64,000 bases of DNA from Anisakis pegreffii. Lineage: Eukaryota; Nematoda; Chromadorea; Rhabditida; Anisakidae. Both the position numbers and the translations under genes were made by a program. Positions 11,431 through 23,707 of the stretch are shown here, piece after piece. The DNA lies in contig JAPYMA010000571.1 in NCBI GenBank assembly GCA_035041965.1, positions 1 to 64,000 on the forward strand. The letters run 5' to 3'. The notes under the pieces are model-generated. The model was not told the DNA's origin and did no database searches. It saw only the letters and a program-made list of their open reading frames with translations. Positions within the stretch are counted from its first letter, which is position 1, and each line of letters starts with the position of its first letter.

Positions 11431-14400
11431 AATCATCAAAGAAAGATCTGTTCAAATTTCAGACACATTCAATACTTCTAATAGTTGGTCTATTATCTTC
11501 GTGATTCTTTGCTTCATCCTTCATAAGTTCAGTTAATTTTCCAATCAGAATGCATCGGAAACAATTCCAACTAATGATCGCTGGAACTTTTAGAAAGTTT
11601 TATGGGAATCTTAACCGTTTCATCCGGGCTAAAAATGTGAGAGGTGTTTAGTCAAGAACAATTGGTAACTGCTAAGAACTGTAGACTACTTGAAGTTGAG
11701 TTAGGCAAAGATAGCTCACTTAATTCTTGCAATTGATGTAATGACTGCTTACTGTTTGATATCAACACAGTCCGTTCAGTTCACAAAAAACATTTCATTT
11801 CATGGTCGATATCTGATAAAGTATTATGCCAAAATGTATCGTAAATCTTTCAGTGCATCAATTACAAGAATTTGCTGTGAAGAGTAGAAATTCGATTCTG
11901 TATGAAATTCTTGGCTTTATTCACACAATTTTTGCTACCTAACAATATAGAATGCAGTTTTGACAGCCAAAACGTGCTTCCACACTGTTTCTGTACTAAA
12001 TTTGCTTTTTGAAGAAGTTATTATCACTTTTCCGGGCTTCCAGTCAGCAATACAGAATGTTCGTTGCAATCACTTCATGACCAAATTAATGAAGCGCCGA
12101 GAAGCAATTGCATTTCATCACACTGCATGCGCACAACAGTCCTTCCTACTCATTCACTGATCTGATTTCTCGAAGAATCGATCGAATTTCGATAAAACAA
12201 TGTTGGATAAACAATCGCGAAAATCGAGAAGTGCTCTTTGATGAGTATCGAATATATAAATCGCAACTAAACGGTGTCAAATCGTCAACGGAGATCATAT
12301 CGCGAACACGAGCGAGATTAAAGTGCATAGAATATGATCGACAAGAAATGTGAGATGACACACAGAAGGCAGCCGCTACTGGTGACGGATATTTGCTGAG
12401 TCCCTTAGGGAATCCAATGACATTCTACCACCTTTTTTTGTCGCATCCTCAAACAACTGCACAGTATGAAGGCGCAAGCAAGTGCTACGAGTTGATTGTT
12501 GAGTTGATTCGGTCACGCCCATGCATCATTTGCATATAAACGCTTCTGAAGAAACGACTACGGTAGGTAATGTTAAGTGCGTATGAATGAGGTGATTAGA
12601 ATTGAAGAGTATAGAATGTGATGCACCTGCATGCATACGTTGACGGTGATAATGTGCTGTTTATTTATGCATACGTAGAAATGCAAATCATGTAAACTAA
12701 TTGGCTTTCCAGCATCAACTGATGATGATGCGTTCAGGTACTCAAATTTCGTTTCCACGTTCTCGTCGGCTCTACGATAAACGAGCACTAATTAGACGTT
12801 GGCTCGAGACTGTAACACGCTGATGCACCACAAATCAACATGATGAAATTTGAGTTGCCTAAATCCATGCGAATGCGCAATCGTAAATTGGATCATCTTG
12901 CTTTGTTCAATCACACGGCTCGATTTTGTGGCCTTTCACAAATCATTCGTTGTGCTAATCAAGCAAGCAATCGCTTTTTGTGCCGCATCATACATTCCAT
13001 TTCAACCGTCACCATCATTAATGTTCTTATCATTATCATAGTTATCACTAATATTTCTAACGAAATGATATGCGATTGATATTTAATGAGCTATCCTGCT
13101 GACTATTAGCAAGGATGTGTCCTTATGCAAACGATCTCTCTGCTTTAGAAAATATCAAGAGAATGAAATTCCTGATCAGCGAATGCGAATTTTCTAATCG
13201 TTCAGCTCAAATGAAAGTTTTTGACAGCTAACGCAAAATAGATTTGTGATCTATAATAAGAATTTTTGCAGTCTACTATTCGAATTCAACAAACAGACCA
13301 AGCAAATTGGCCGTGTCAGTGGTGAATTCATAAATTATGGGAATTTATGCTGAAGACAGCGAGTGACAATTAATGTAATTAGTGGTGTTAATGAGGTGAT
13401 TGAACGTCTATTATGGTTATCAATAAACACTGATTATTATTTCTATTGCGAAGTGCTGATCACGATTGCTATCTTTGGCGTGAATGCTGTTATTACCATA
13501 CGATGATTACTATAAGAGGTGTTTTTACATATGGTTGCATGTGACAATGTGCAAATGAAAAGTGCAAATTAGAAGTGATAATAAGCACTTAAATTGTATT
13601 AATGTATTGTTTTAATACGAAAACACTGCAAACATTCAATCAGAATAAAGCAAATTGACCTCAGAAGAGTGACAGTACTGTTAACTTGTTCTAATTCTCT
13701 TACGTTGATGATTATCTTGCATACACAGAGATTGAATGCTCACTTTAACGCTCAACAATTCACTTCAGTCTACCGTAATCTCCAAATCATTATTGAATAC
13801 AATGAATGCAGTATTTTGGTACTGCAAGTTTTGCAAATAAAAAATGAATTTTAATGCATTCAATAAAGGAACCACAGAATATTTCTCTTCAAAAGAAAAA
13901 ACTGATCGACTTTGGCGAACAAACAATTAGATCATCTCAATACGGGTGCTGGTCTCTACGAGATACCTTAACGGGAGAAGTCACGTTAGCGGAGTCCAGC
14001 AATGTCCCGATTATTTGTCAAATGCCATTTGGAGTTGGGAGTTTAAGGAAGCAGTCCCTTCGTTGCATGCTATCGACAAAATATCGAGGGTGTTTGCATT
14101 TCATTTCTGTGACTTTGAGCATCCACAGTGGAAAATCACAACGATTAAGGACTGTACATTGTTCTTGGTAGTCAATCTCGGTCGGTAGTCAATTTATCTT
14201 GTCAACATACCATCTTATGGTATCTCAAAAAATTATATAATTGCATGTTTTATCATTACTGAATCAAATCATTCAGAAAATTCGAAGAAGCACTGAATTG
14301 ATTCGAAATTTGTTATGTGCTCGTGTAATTGAGTTCAGCTGTTATTGGCGTGATGTAAAAGCGTCACGATGACCCGAATATTGCTCACCAATGGTGAAAA

Positions 14401-16094
14401 TTGATCGCGCTATCTCTTTGAATCACGACGTATTCACAACTAATCACCGTTGCATAATCCTAAGTAAACTTTAGCGGTACGTTTCGTAGCGTTGAGTATT
14501 GCTTGCGTGCCTTCATAAGATACTATGATCGAGATTAACGACGCATGCGCAAATTGCTAGTAAATGCGATAATTGGTCAAGTGCCTCAATCATTTACAGT
14601 TAATAAATGCGATCAAAAAAAAACTCGATGGTCTGTTTGAGAAATCGCTATGATTATTATTGTCATCAATAATAATAGCAGTAATAATAATATTATTGTT
14701 GTTGGTTTATTATTACTGCTACTGTTTCGGTGTTATTACTGTTTTGTTCGGTTATTATTATTGCTTAGGATTGAATAAATCTGACATTTGTTCTGATATC
14801 CTATCGATGATGCTTTCATTTTATTTGTTACTAAAACATTCAAAAAATTGCAACGAACTTGATTCTATCGCTCTGCAAAAAACGTTAAATCTCCAGAAAG
14901 GAATCCTTTTTTTGGTTTTTTCGACATGCACTGATCGTAATAGCTGCAAAAATTAGAATTCTTGTTGAGTAGATTTCATTCAACATCACTGAACAAGCCA
15001 TCGCAGTGTCATCATGATTATCATCTGAATATCATCTTTCAATTATCTTCAAAGAAAAGCTCACCAGAGAGATGCCATAGCATCCATAGTATTGCAATGA
15101 CCGTATCGACTATGTAAAGTCAATTGCTGTTGATGCTTTTGTGTGTGTGCTTGTGCGTTTTAAACGTAATCGTTGAATGCATTTGAAGTGAACGGCCGAA
15201 ATGATTTTGCATGGTGACGTTAATCGGATAAATTCATTCCAGGTGACCTATTGTGTATGTCAACAGGTGATGCGACGATGCGCATGGTGCTGCTGCTGCT
15301 GTGCCTCAATACAAACGGATTCCAACCGTGTCGATCGCTCATCGTTATCTGCGATTAGCATCTTGAACGCTTAATTGGTTGCGATGAATGATGAAAATGC
15401 AAATGAAAAGCAACATTTAACAAATGTGTTTTGTTCGAGAACAATTTCAACGAGCTCATTTTCCAAACATTCCTCTCAAGTGCCCACTCGCTAATGTTCC
15501 GAAGGCACTCCCATGATGGTTCCTGATGAATCGTCTTCCCGCGGGAGCTGGGAATGAAGAGTACGGATACCTCGCTGAGGCTCCGTACCCTTTGTTTGTA
15601 CTTTGAGTAGTGAAATTTGTTGAAGTGTTTAGAGAATTATGATCATTTGATCGCCACTCTTTAGTTTGACTAACTATAAAATCGTTTCAGCATTTTGTTT
15701 TCTCCAGTTTTCTCTCTATGATTCATTCGACAAAGCCATTCCTTAACCATTCCTCTGACTGTGACGATTTATTCTTACATAACTACAAAGCCTTGGATTT
15801 TCAGTTGTACACTGCACATGCGCGATCACCCATCGAAAAAATCTCGGAAATAAAACCCTCATTATCGACTCCAATATCTTAGTAGGAGGTTCGTCAGTGC
15901 ACTCTTGCGGTACAATAATTTCATCGAGATCATATCGACTGATCTTTTTTTGGTTTCATGCAAACTTTCAACTGTCAAACACCACTGAACATAGGCTGTT
16001 GGATCTTTCTTAAGCAATTTTATCATTTTCATTACATGATGTTCGTCTCGAAGTTGCACTGAGTATAAAACGAAAATAAATTTGGATTTGATCA
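11431..16094. other. Intergenic between the MAM gene 3' side and the SIX gene 5' side
   Basis: No coding exon that I can support. It contains low-complexity ATT/AAT-rich sequence near 14655-14765 and scattered short frames without motifs. The first part presumably holds the SIX promoter. A short minus-strand stretch near 16030-16050 reads CNFETNI after a TCAG acceptor and could be a remnant or start of a further MAM exon, but it runs into a stop. Confidence 0.5.
14180..14240. repeat. Dispersed ~60-bp repeat, copy 2
   Basis: Second copy of the repeat described at 11242-11300, in the same orientation, in intergenic sequence. Confidence 0.7.
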
Positions 16095-19000
16095 TCAGCC
16101 ACTTTTAACATTCGACATTCGCAAATACTTTTTTTGGATTTGAAATTTGAACAGTCCAACAATAAGGATATCTATTATATTGCACAAAATACACAATAAA
16201 TTATTTGCCATAAAATGAACACTCATTCCAGTTAATTTGTTGATTTCTTTTGCGGCTCCAATCATGATTTCGATACGTCCACAAAATTCGAGATTCAGTG
16301 AATTTATTAAAACCATGGCGAGAATCGCAGCAACTTTATATCATATCACGCAAAATTGTTTCGATCAATGACAATTCGTCTCTAATGTGATCTCTTCGAT
16401 TGTTCATTTGGACAACTACCGCCGCCATTCTGAAGTGAAATGTTGTCAACTGCCAGCCACCTAAACTTTTTACGTTGTGTTGCGACGAAATAAATCTGAA
16501 AGTTCTCTTTCAAACAACTTCAACACGTCGTCCTATATGATGATAATAAAAAAGCAATCATTAGTAATTAGCCATTCGTACAGCGAAGGACTGCAACAGA
16601 TCCACAATAAACGGAAAACAGAAGCTGAAGTAATTTCAAAGCAATTCAACAAGCCTTATGTGTTGTTTTCGGCAAAGTGACTGTTTCACTGTATCTCCAG
16701 AGAGCACCTTTTTTCAACGAAGGAGCATCGTAAACGCAATTTGTGATACTGTTCAGACAGATCTACAAGAAAAAACTTTAAGATTGTAAAATTTTTCTTA
16801 AAGAACAGTAAATTAACTGAACATTTTCTACTGAAATCATTACAGCTCCATTTGAATTGTCGTTGCTTCACATTACGTTTTTAATTAATGATGCGTCGCG
16901 CACTCAACAAATGCATTCAGAAATAAAGCATTTCTCAATGTATCTTCAAGTGAATGATCACTCATTATTACTTACTGGTTTAGTAACTTTCAAGTGACCA
17001 AATCATCGATTACCTTCAACGAAACAGCAGCTGATCGTCGATAAAGATCGAATATTAAGGCAGTATCGTTGTCCAGATTGAATGCTGGCGATTCGAGAAT
17101 ATAGACGCGTTGCCCTTTGAGTTTTCGCCTCATATCTTCCACTCCAACCAACGTAACTCCAACTGAACTAAGGAAAATCACTTCATTGAAACACGATATT
17201 AAAATGGGGCAGATAGCTTTTTTCCAAACTGTTCATAATAAGAAGAAGAAAGAATGGCATTCGGAATGTATAATGTCACCCTGATGATATTTCTTGATGA
17301 GCACAATTCAGCTTACATTACAGTAACGAAAACTATTAATTATATGTTTGGGCATTTTATAAGTGACACGAAAATCATTCACTAATCATGTGTTACCGTC
17401 CATTATGCATATTACTTACTTCGTCACAAAACTCTGACGTCTGTATGTGATCAGCTCGAACAAATGAAAAAATTGCAATTCTTTGGACATTATGTTCAGG
17501 TTTTACTATCAAATATTTCAGGGGATAATTCAAGAATCAAAAACAATTCCGTTACCGAAGTGGTTGACTGGAAGACCGTTAAGAGTGATCCGAGAGCGCA
17601 TTGCAGCATTCCGATTGTTTCGCCGTTCTCGTACCACACGCCAACGTCCAAACCTGACGGCGATTTTACATAAGAAGCAGTAATTTCTGTTTTCCCTTAC
17701 GTTGGGAAAATGTTGTTTTCAAATTTGTATCCAGAGTTCAAGACGAAACAGAGAATTCATCAACAGGCCCAAAATTCAACTCGTTTGTTGATTTTGTTCT
17801 CAGCAAATATGTACCATTGTGAATAACAGTAAACTGAATGGTTTTATCGTGCGATTTTAATACATTTGATTAAACTACCTTCTGTTTATAAAACCTATCA
17901 TCTATGAAGAAGAAAAAAAACTTCCAAATACACGTGTAATTCTTATCAGTCTCGCTCTTATCATCAATTCTTATCAATCCCGTTCATGATGTGAATTCGT
18001 AAAACAGAGACTACGGATACTACTAAAACGAAAGTGTCACTACTAAAAGTCTTTCCGCTCAATATCAAGTTGAAATAAGTCCCATTTGTTCACTATAGAT
18101 TAATTGTATACATTAATATAGCACTATAGGCGTTACGATATTCAAGCCTAAGCCTCAGCCAAAGTCTATGTTCAAGTATTAAGCAAAGACTACACTCTAA
18201 CCGGATGAAACTAAATCGTTTAATAATGTCGCGCGGAATATACCTTTACTATAAGTCTGATATGCACACATGTTCACAAAGCTATTAAGACAAGGCCTGA
18301 ACGAATATTAAGACATAAACTTCAAGCATTCTGCTTCATTGTATTTAACCATCAAAATTCACCTTCCCGTTTCGTCCGCCTTCACAGCGTTGTACCAATT
18401 ACAAAGGGTGGATTCGAAATCACAGTTGAGAATGTGACATGCCGATAAGCGTTTAATTGATAGACTTGTTCTATTTTCGGCTGTTCCTTTTACTGGACAT
18501 TCGGGCGTTGCCTCCGAATGATGCTCACTCTGCAATGGCCAACGATAAGACACTCGGAAAAGAGAATCGCACACCAAAAGTTATGAGATTAAATGCACTT
18601 TTTAGCTTGCAAATGAATGTTCGAGGCAGTCAATACCTTCAACGAATTAATTGCTTCGGATGCATAAATTGCCTTATCGAGTACACATTCGGGTGAAGTA
18701 TAAGAAAGAAAAATTCTTAAGTGAAGATACGACTAAAACTGTTGAGATACAAGAAGGATACATTGAACTGCTTCAAAACAAAGTCAGTTCATAACCGAAT
18801 ATGCTTAATCGAATGAAGGATCGCAAACGAATAGTTACTTGATCCGGCGATATTTGCGTATCAGTAGTTAGCGTTAATTCTGAATCGTTGAAAAAGGTCG
18901 CCATCGGATCGTAACGTTTTGAAGGAGGCAATTTTACTTGAGCAATCGACTTTTTGACAGTCTAAAAAGTCACTTCAAATTTGTGCCTCAAATTTTTCGC

Positions 19001-21385
19001 TTGCAAATAGCAGACTTACTAGAAGAGCATATAAAAAGTTAAATAGTTCATAACTGAATATGCCTTATAGTCTTACTTGTGAACGCCAATCTGGCTGCTT
19101 GCTGCAGTAAGTTGCTTCATAACGCAAATTGTCGATAATGAGCACTGATGGTTCTGTGATACTGCTCACAATGATCTATAAATCAATTTTTTTGGAGGAG
19201 ACACTTCGGTCGACCACTTCAAAATATTGCAGCAATTTCACGGAATACTAATCAAGCGTAAAATTTTTTGATTAGTTTTTTATGTACAGACAAAAAATGC
19301 AGCAGGAGTTAGTTTCAACCATAAAATAATCACTTGGGAATATAAGAGCTGTTTAGCTTGAAACTAATTCAGAAAAAAACACCAAGATGTTGAAAACACA
19401 GAAAGATGAAAACATTCAACTGAAATTGGATACTTCAATTGCGAACGATGAGTTTTTGGGATTTATAACACCGACATCGACCGTTGAACTGTCATTGTAA
19501 CGAATCATCTGCAATGAAAACATCAACTCACGAGAAACTGATTACAACAAATGTAACGATTTCATGACACAAAAATTTATGAATCATCTTTCTTTTCGTA
19601 ATTTAAATCCTTCTTTCGTGATTCTCTAATCGCAACAAAAAAATTGACCACTGAAGAACGAAACTGAACGAGTATCAGATGTATTGCAAGTGAAAATTGA
19701 TCTCTGTCACAATCAAACTGAGAAACGCACCTCGGTGCACGATCGAAATTCATCAGTCCGTGTACACACTTTTATTTGCACGTTCGGATCAGTCTTCCAG
19801 AAACTGAAAATTCTGTGCCTGTGAGGATATCTCTAACAACGGCTTAAATACAAGTATCAAACGAAGTGGTCACTTACTCAAACAGCAATCTGCCATTGTC
19901 AATTTGACAGGGAATATCAGCTCTAAGAATCGCCTCGTCATATCCGGTGTGAGGCAGTGTTTCGCCTATAAAAATAAACTCTCCCTGTGGAGCAGATCCT
20001 ATCGTTCGACCCGTTAAAGCGGCGAATGTTTCAAGCAGATGCACGTTGCTAGCTTCAAATCGTCCTCGTTTCCATTCAATTGATTGATCTGGCGATGAGT
20101 AAAATCTGAAATTTCCTCAATTTATATTCTCTCACAGTAAGTATCAATAGCAAACATTCTGGTTATTCAATATTCTATGAGGATACTGATCGTGTCAATT
20201 AGACCGCGTCACTATAAATCACTTTTTCAGAGGGGGGAGTTCGATCGATTACTTCAAAATATTTCAACAATTTCACGGAATACTGATCAAGCGAGGCATT
20301 TTCTGATTAGTTCTTAATGTACAGACGTGAAATGCAGCAGGAGTTCGTTTCCACCATAAATAATCAGTTGAAAATATGGGAATTGTTTGGCGTGAAAGTC
20401 ATTCAGAAAAAAATCTTTTTCTTGTCTCTTGTCATCTTGATAACATTTCTTGACTTTCGGAACTGAACAAAACTCCATCATAAATCTTATGGAGATACTA
20501 ACAAGTTTGATTGATAATCTTGTAAGTAAGATTGATAATTAGTCGCTTGACCAACGACATATTGAAAGAGTTGATTTGAACCTCACCTACAGTTGGACGT
20601 GGACTGGAAATCGCATTGCATTGCGCCGTCACTCGCTAAGTGTGCATTATCGTTGTACGGCGTGATTGTTGTACACGCATAAAAATCACTGACAGTCAGC
20701 AGTTGCATGCGACAAGTTGACTGTTTCGAGATTTTGAATGAACGAAATCGAGTCTTTTCAAGGATATTTTTGCTTGCAACAGCAAACGGTGATGATAGCG
20801 GATTGGGAGCCAATGCATGAAAATAAGCATTTGCTGGTTCGTTCACGAAATGGGGCTGATAAGCTGCCATTTGCGTGACGACGTGTGGAGCTGCAAACAT
20901 TGCTCGTCTATCGTTGGCCATATAGCCAACATCAGACTGTGGTTGGCAGCAATCTCCTGAACGGCATTTCTGAACTGTTCTTATGGAAAGAAACTAATCT
21001 GAGCATGAAGATTCACGCTATAATTGCTGGAATTTCGAAGATAACTTCAAACTAGTTTTTGGTACTTTCTCTTCGTTTTACTATTGAATCAGCTGAAGAT
21101 GTATCGCCTGAATTATTGTGTACAAATTGAACGTTATGCGTTCTCCGCATACAAAATCGGTATTCAACGATGAAATTATGCTTAACGATTCGGCACATTA
21201 ATTCTTTTTGCAGTCATGTGAGAGCAATTCGTGTTGATTGTGCGTAAGCTTCGCACTATCAACGCAAAATATGGAGAGTGCCAACTAGACTTACCCAACA
21301 CCGAAAGTGAATTCAGATAGAGTAGCCATCCAATTGTATTCCTACGAATCCGACAAATCCGATAGAAACGTGCCATCTCCATCAT
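16095..21385 (-). CDS. Secreted or membrane protein with two MAM domains, at least 11 exons
   Basis: Predicted extracellular adhesion-type protein. Exons: 21385-21295, 20956-20587, 20105-19878, 19803-19731, 19175-19077, 18961-18839, 18529-18363, 17686-17556, 17162-17014, 16762-16651, and a last one from 16333 with uncertain end (open to 16095). Phases agree at each listed junction. Exon 1 (ATGs at 21385, 21382, 21376) encodes a basic then hydrophobic signal peptide (RIRRNTIGWLLYLNSLSVLG). A Cys motif DCCQPQ follows. MAM domain 1 runs from MQCDFQSTSNCRF through WKRGRF, QIKVCTRT and SVLIIDNLRYEATYC. A linker precedes MAM domain 2: LNCDFESTLCNWYN, RWRVV, YILESPAFN, LKICLNSITNC, ending near VLINSLNLEFC. 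Domain 2 is more diverged and lacks the Cys found at DIPCQ in domain 1. No transmembrane segment or stop could be fixed at the C-terminus. The 16333 acceptor (AAAG) is weak. Confidence 0.8.
19190..19380. repeat. Dispersed ~190-bp repeat in a MAM-gene intron, copy 1
   Basis: This block shares CACTTCAAAATATT..AATTTCACGGAATACT, TTAGTT..TATGTACAGAC, and AATGCAGCAGGAGTT with 20226-20416, in the same orientation, at roughly 75-80% identity by eye. It is non-coding. Confidence 0.75.
20226..20416. repeat. Dispersed ~190-bp repeat in a MAM-gene intron, copy 2
   Basis: Second copy of the 19190-19380 repeat, in the neighbouring intron upstream of the second MAM-1 exon. Both ends in each copy are marked by runs such as CATTCAGAAAAAAA. 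Confidence 0.75.
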
Positions 21386-23656
21386 GAACAGTACGCACAA
21401 AATATGATTGATGTCTTGCCAGTGTTTCAGCAGCATACAGAAACCGATACTAATAACCAGTTGGGAACAATTACTCATGGTAACTTGATATTGTTAATTC
21501 TGATTCGTTGGCCGCAACACCACTGAGGAAAACAGTGCAGTTACGAGCTTCTGAGATCGAAAGCAGTAATATAATATAGCTTGAAAGAATAGGAATATGT
21601 GGCAATAAAACTGATTGAAAGATTAATTTTATGACTGGCAAGATCAATTGAGATGACAGGTAATGATCATTGGAGAGCGATTTCAGCCGAATGTTTGGAG
21701 TCTTTGCAGAGTCGCATATGCACCTCGAAACGGCTGGGATCATTCGAAGATGATCATCGAATGGATTATTCAAAGACCTTTAGTGACTGGATGGATCTAT
21801 GATATGACTGTGTTCAAGTGAATTGTTTGGCTCATTGCATTTAAATCTCCTTTCAGCACCTTCTCTCTGTTGTGACCACCAAATAACCCAAAAATAAGTC
21901 TGCAATGACACCGATTTAACGCCTCATCGAGCGTCATCGAGACGATTCATTTATAATATAATACGACTATTCAGAAAAAGCGGGTGCCTCAGATACAAAC
22001 CGCATGCAGAGTTTCACTTGGAAATATTCAGTTTGCACGCAAATCTTTCGGCATCAATCTACTTTACTCAGACGATCTTTTCTGCTGATCTCAAATAATT
22101 TCGTATTTTCCACTTCACAGAAAATTAGCTTCCAACTAATAAATGCCTGAAGAGTTTGGAAGTTGAAACGACTGATTAATTTTTGTGGTCATTTTAAGCA
22201 TTACCCAACAGGAGCTTTCAAAGATAATTAATAGCCTATGTAGAATCCCTACAATACTATTTCATTCTATCCAGTCTCATTTTTTTAACGAGTATTTTAG
22301 AAATAGTTTTCACTTGAACGTTTCTTCACTGTTTTTTGGTATTCATTGCAGAATTAGATTTTTAGCATTTCAGATCAATGGACAGCGCTGATAGAGACAC
22401 CATAAGTTAAATTTTGAACCGATATAGGAAGATCCTTCCGTCAGTTAAATGAAAATGCTCTGAAGCGTTCAGCCACGGAACCACAAAGTTTTCTTAAGGG
22501 TTGTTTTTGACAGAGATGTTTGTTGACAGATGCATGCATCATCAATTTCATTACTCCGTTCATTGAATCTCCTCATATATCCACGTCAAAATTTTTCTTA
22601 TATCTAAAATCGTACCTCTGAACATACATCGGGAAACCTCACTTGATGTTCAATTAGAACAAATGATAGATTTCATCTAAGGACTTTGTTTTCGGAACGT
22701 TTTTGAACTTGCGATTTCAGAGTCAAATGTTATTATTTTATATATGGATGCTGTAATCTCTTGCAAATTTATTGTTTGCTTTTTAGTTCCGGAGATATTT
22801 AAACCATAAACGTCGAACAGTCCTCTTGTTGGCATATTCAGGCGAGTCCATCCAAGGAACTTAGTATGATTTCAGTGGTCATATTCTCTTATTATTGATC
22901 AAATGATTCTTGATGTGATGAAACATGTCATGATGATAAAAAAATTAGTTTATTGAGCAGATAAAAGAATCAATCCATTCACAACTCTGTACTTGTTCAA
23001 GACACAAAACTTGAAACCCGGCGAACGAAAGGCAATGCGGTGAATGTAGATGATAATCGTTTGAAGATAATAAGTGAAGAAGAAATAATTTACATAAGTA
23101 ACAGCAAACGGATTAGAAACAATAAGTTATTTGAATTGCAACTGCAAACGATGCAGTAGAATAAAAGCAAACTTTTTGTAAATAAGTGAATTGATGTATG
23201 CGATTGAACAACTCAACTGCAAGAGAACAATCTAAATTTTAGCTGACAATGAGGGAACAAATTACGATTACGCAAACGAATCAGTAAATACGTTCTAAAT
23301 TGCAAACCAGAAAATTTTGTGCGGAAATCCGCCGGTCAAACGACTGATGTTGATTGAACATTCTTTTTATCAAAAGGCACACACAAACGTGTTGAGTATA
23401 ATAACACAGCGAATCAATAAAGTGTAATAAGGCAACGAGATATTTGTGTATTCAGAAAAACTTTGTTAAGGCCACAAAAGGAAATCAACGAACAGATTCC
23501 TTCGAAACTGGTAACCAACCATTAGTAATCAACGAACAAGAGAATAAAACTGTCACAAATTTGATTGTGATGTGATAAAATGTGGAAGAAAAGTGCACTG
23601 AATCGATGAATGCATTCACTGTGTAAACTAAAAACTTTGTATCACAACTGAAACAT
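21386..23656. other. Intergenic between the PHGDH 3' end and the MAM gene 5' end
   Basis: No supportable gene. The minus-strand frame 21773-21471 and the plus-strand frame 22185-22391 show no motif. The part nearest 21386 is the likely MAM promoter region. Confidence 0.5.
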
Positions 23657-23662
23657 TTTATT
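23657..23662 (-). terminator. Poly(A) signal AATAAA of PHGDH
   Basis: AATAAA on the minus strand, 46 nt beyond the TGA stop at 23708. Confidence 0.75.
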
Positions 23663-23707
23663 ATCCGTTCTTCTCAATTTTTCCGTTCCAATTCATCCAT
23701 ACCAGTT

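Noticed and set aside
17464..17683. Two overlapping plus-strand frames of 66-69 aa preceded by TTTCAG
   Set aside because: The minus strand here is MAM exon 17686-17556, which joins its neighbours in phase; the plus frames are its complement.
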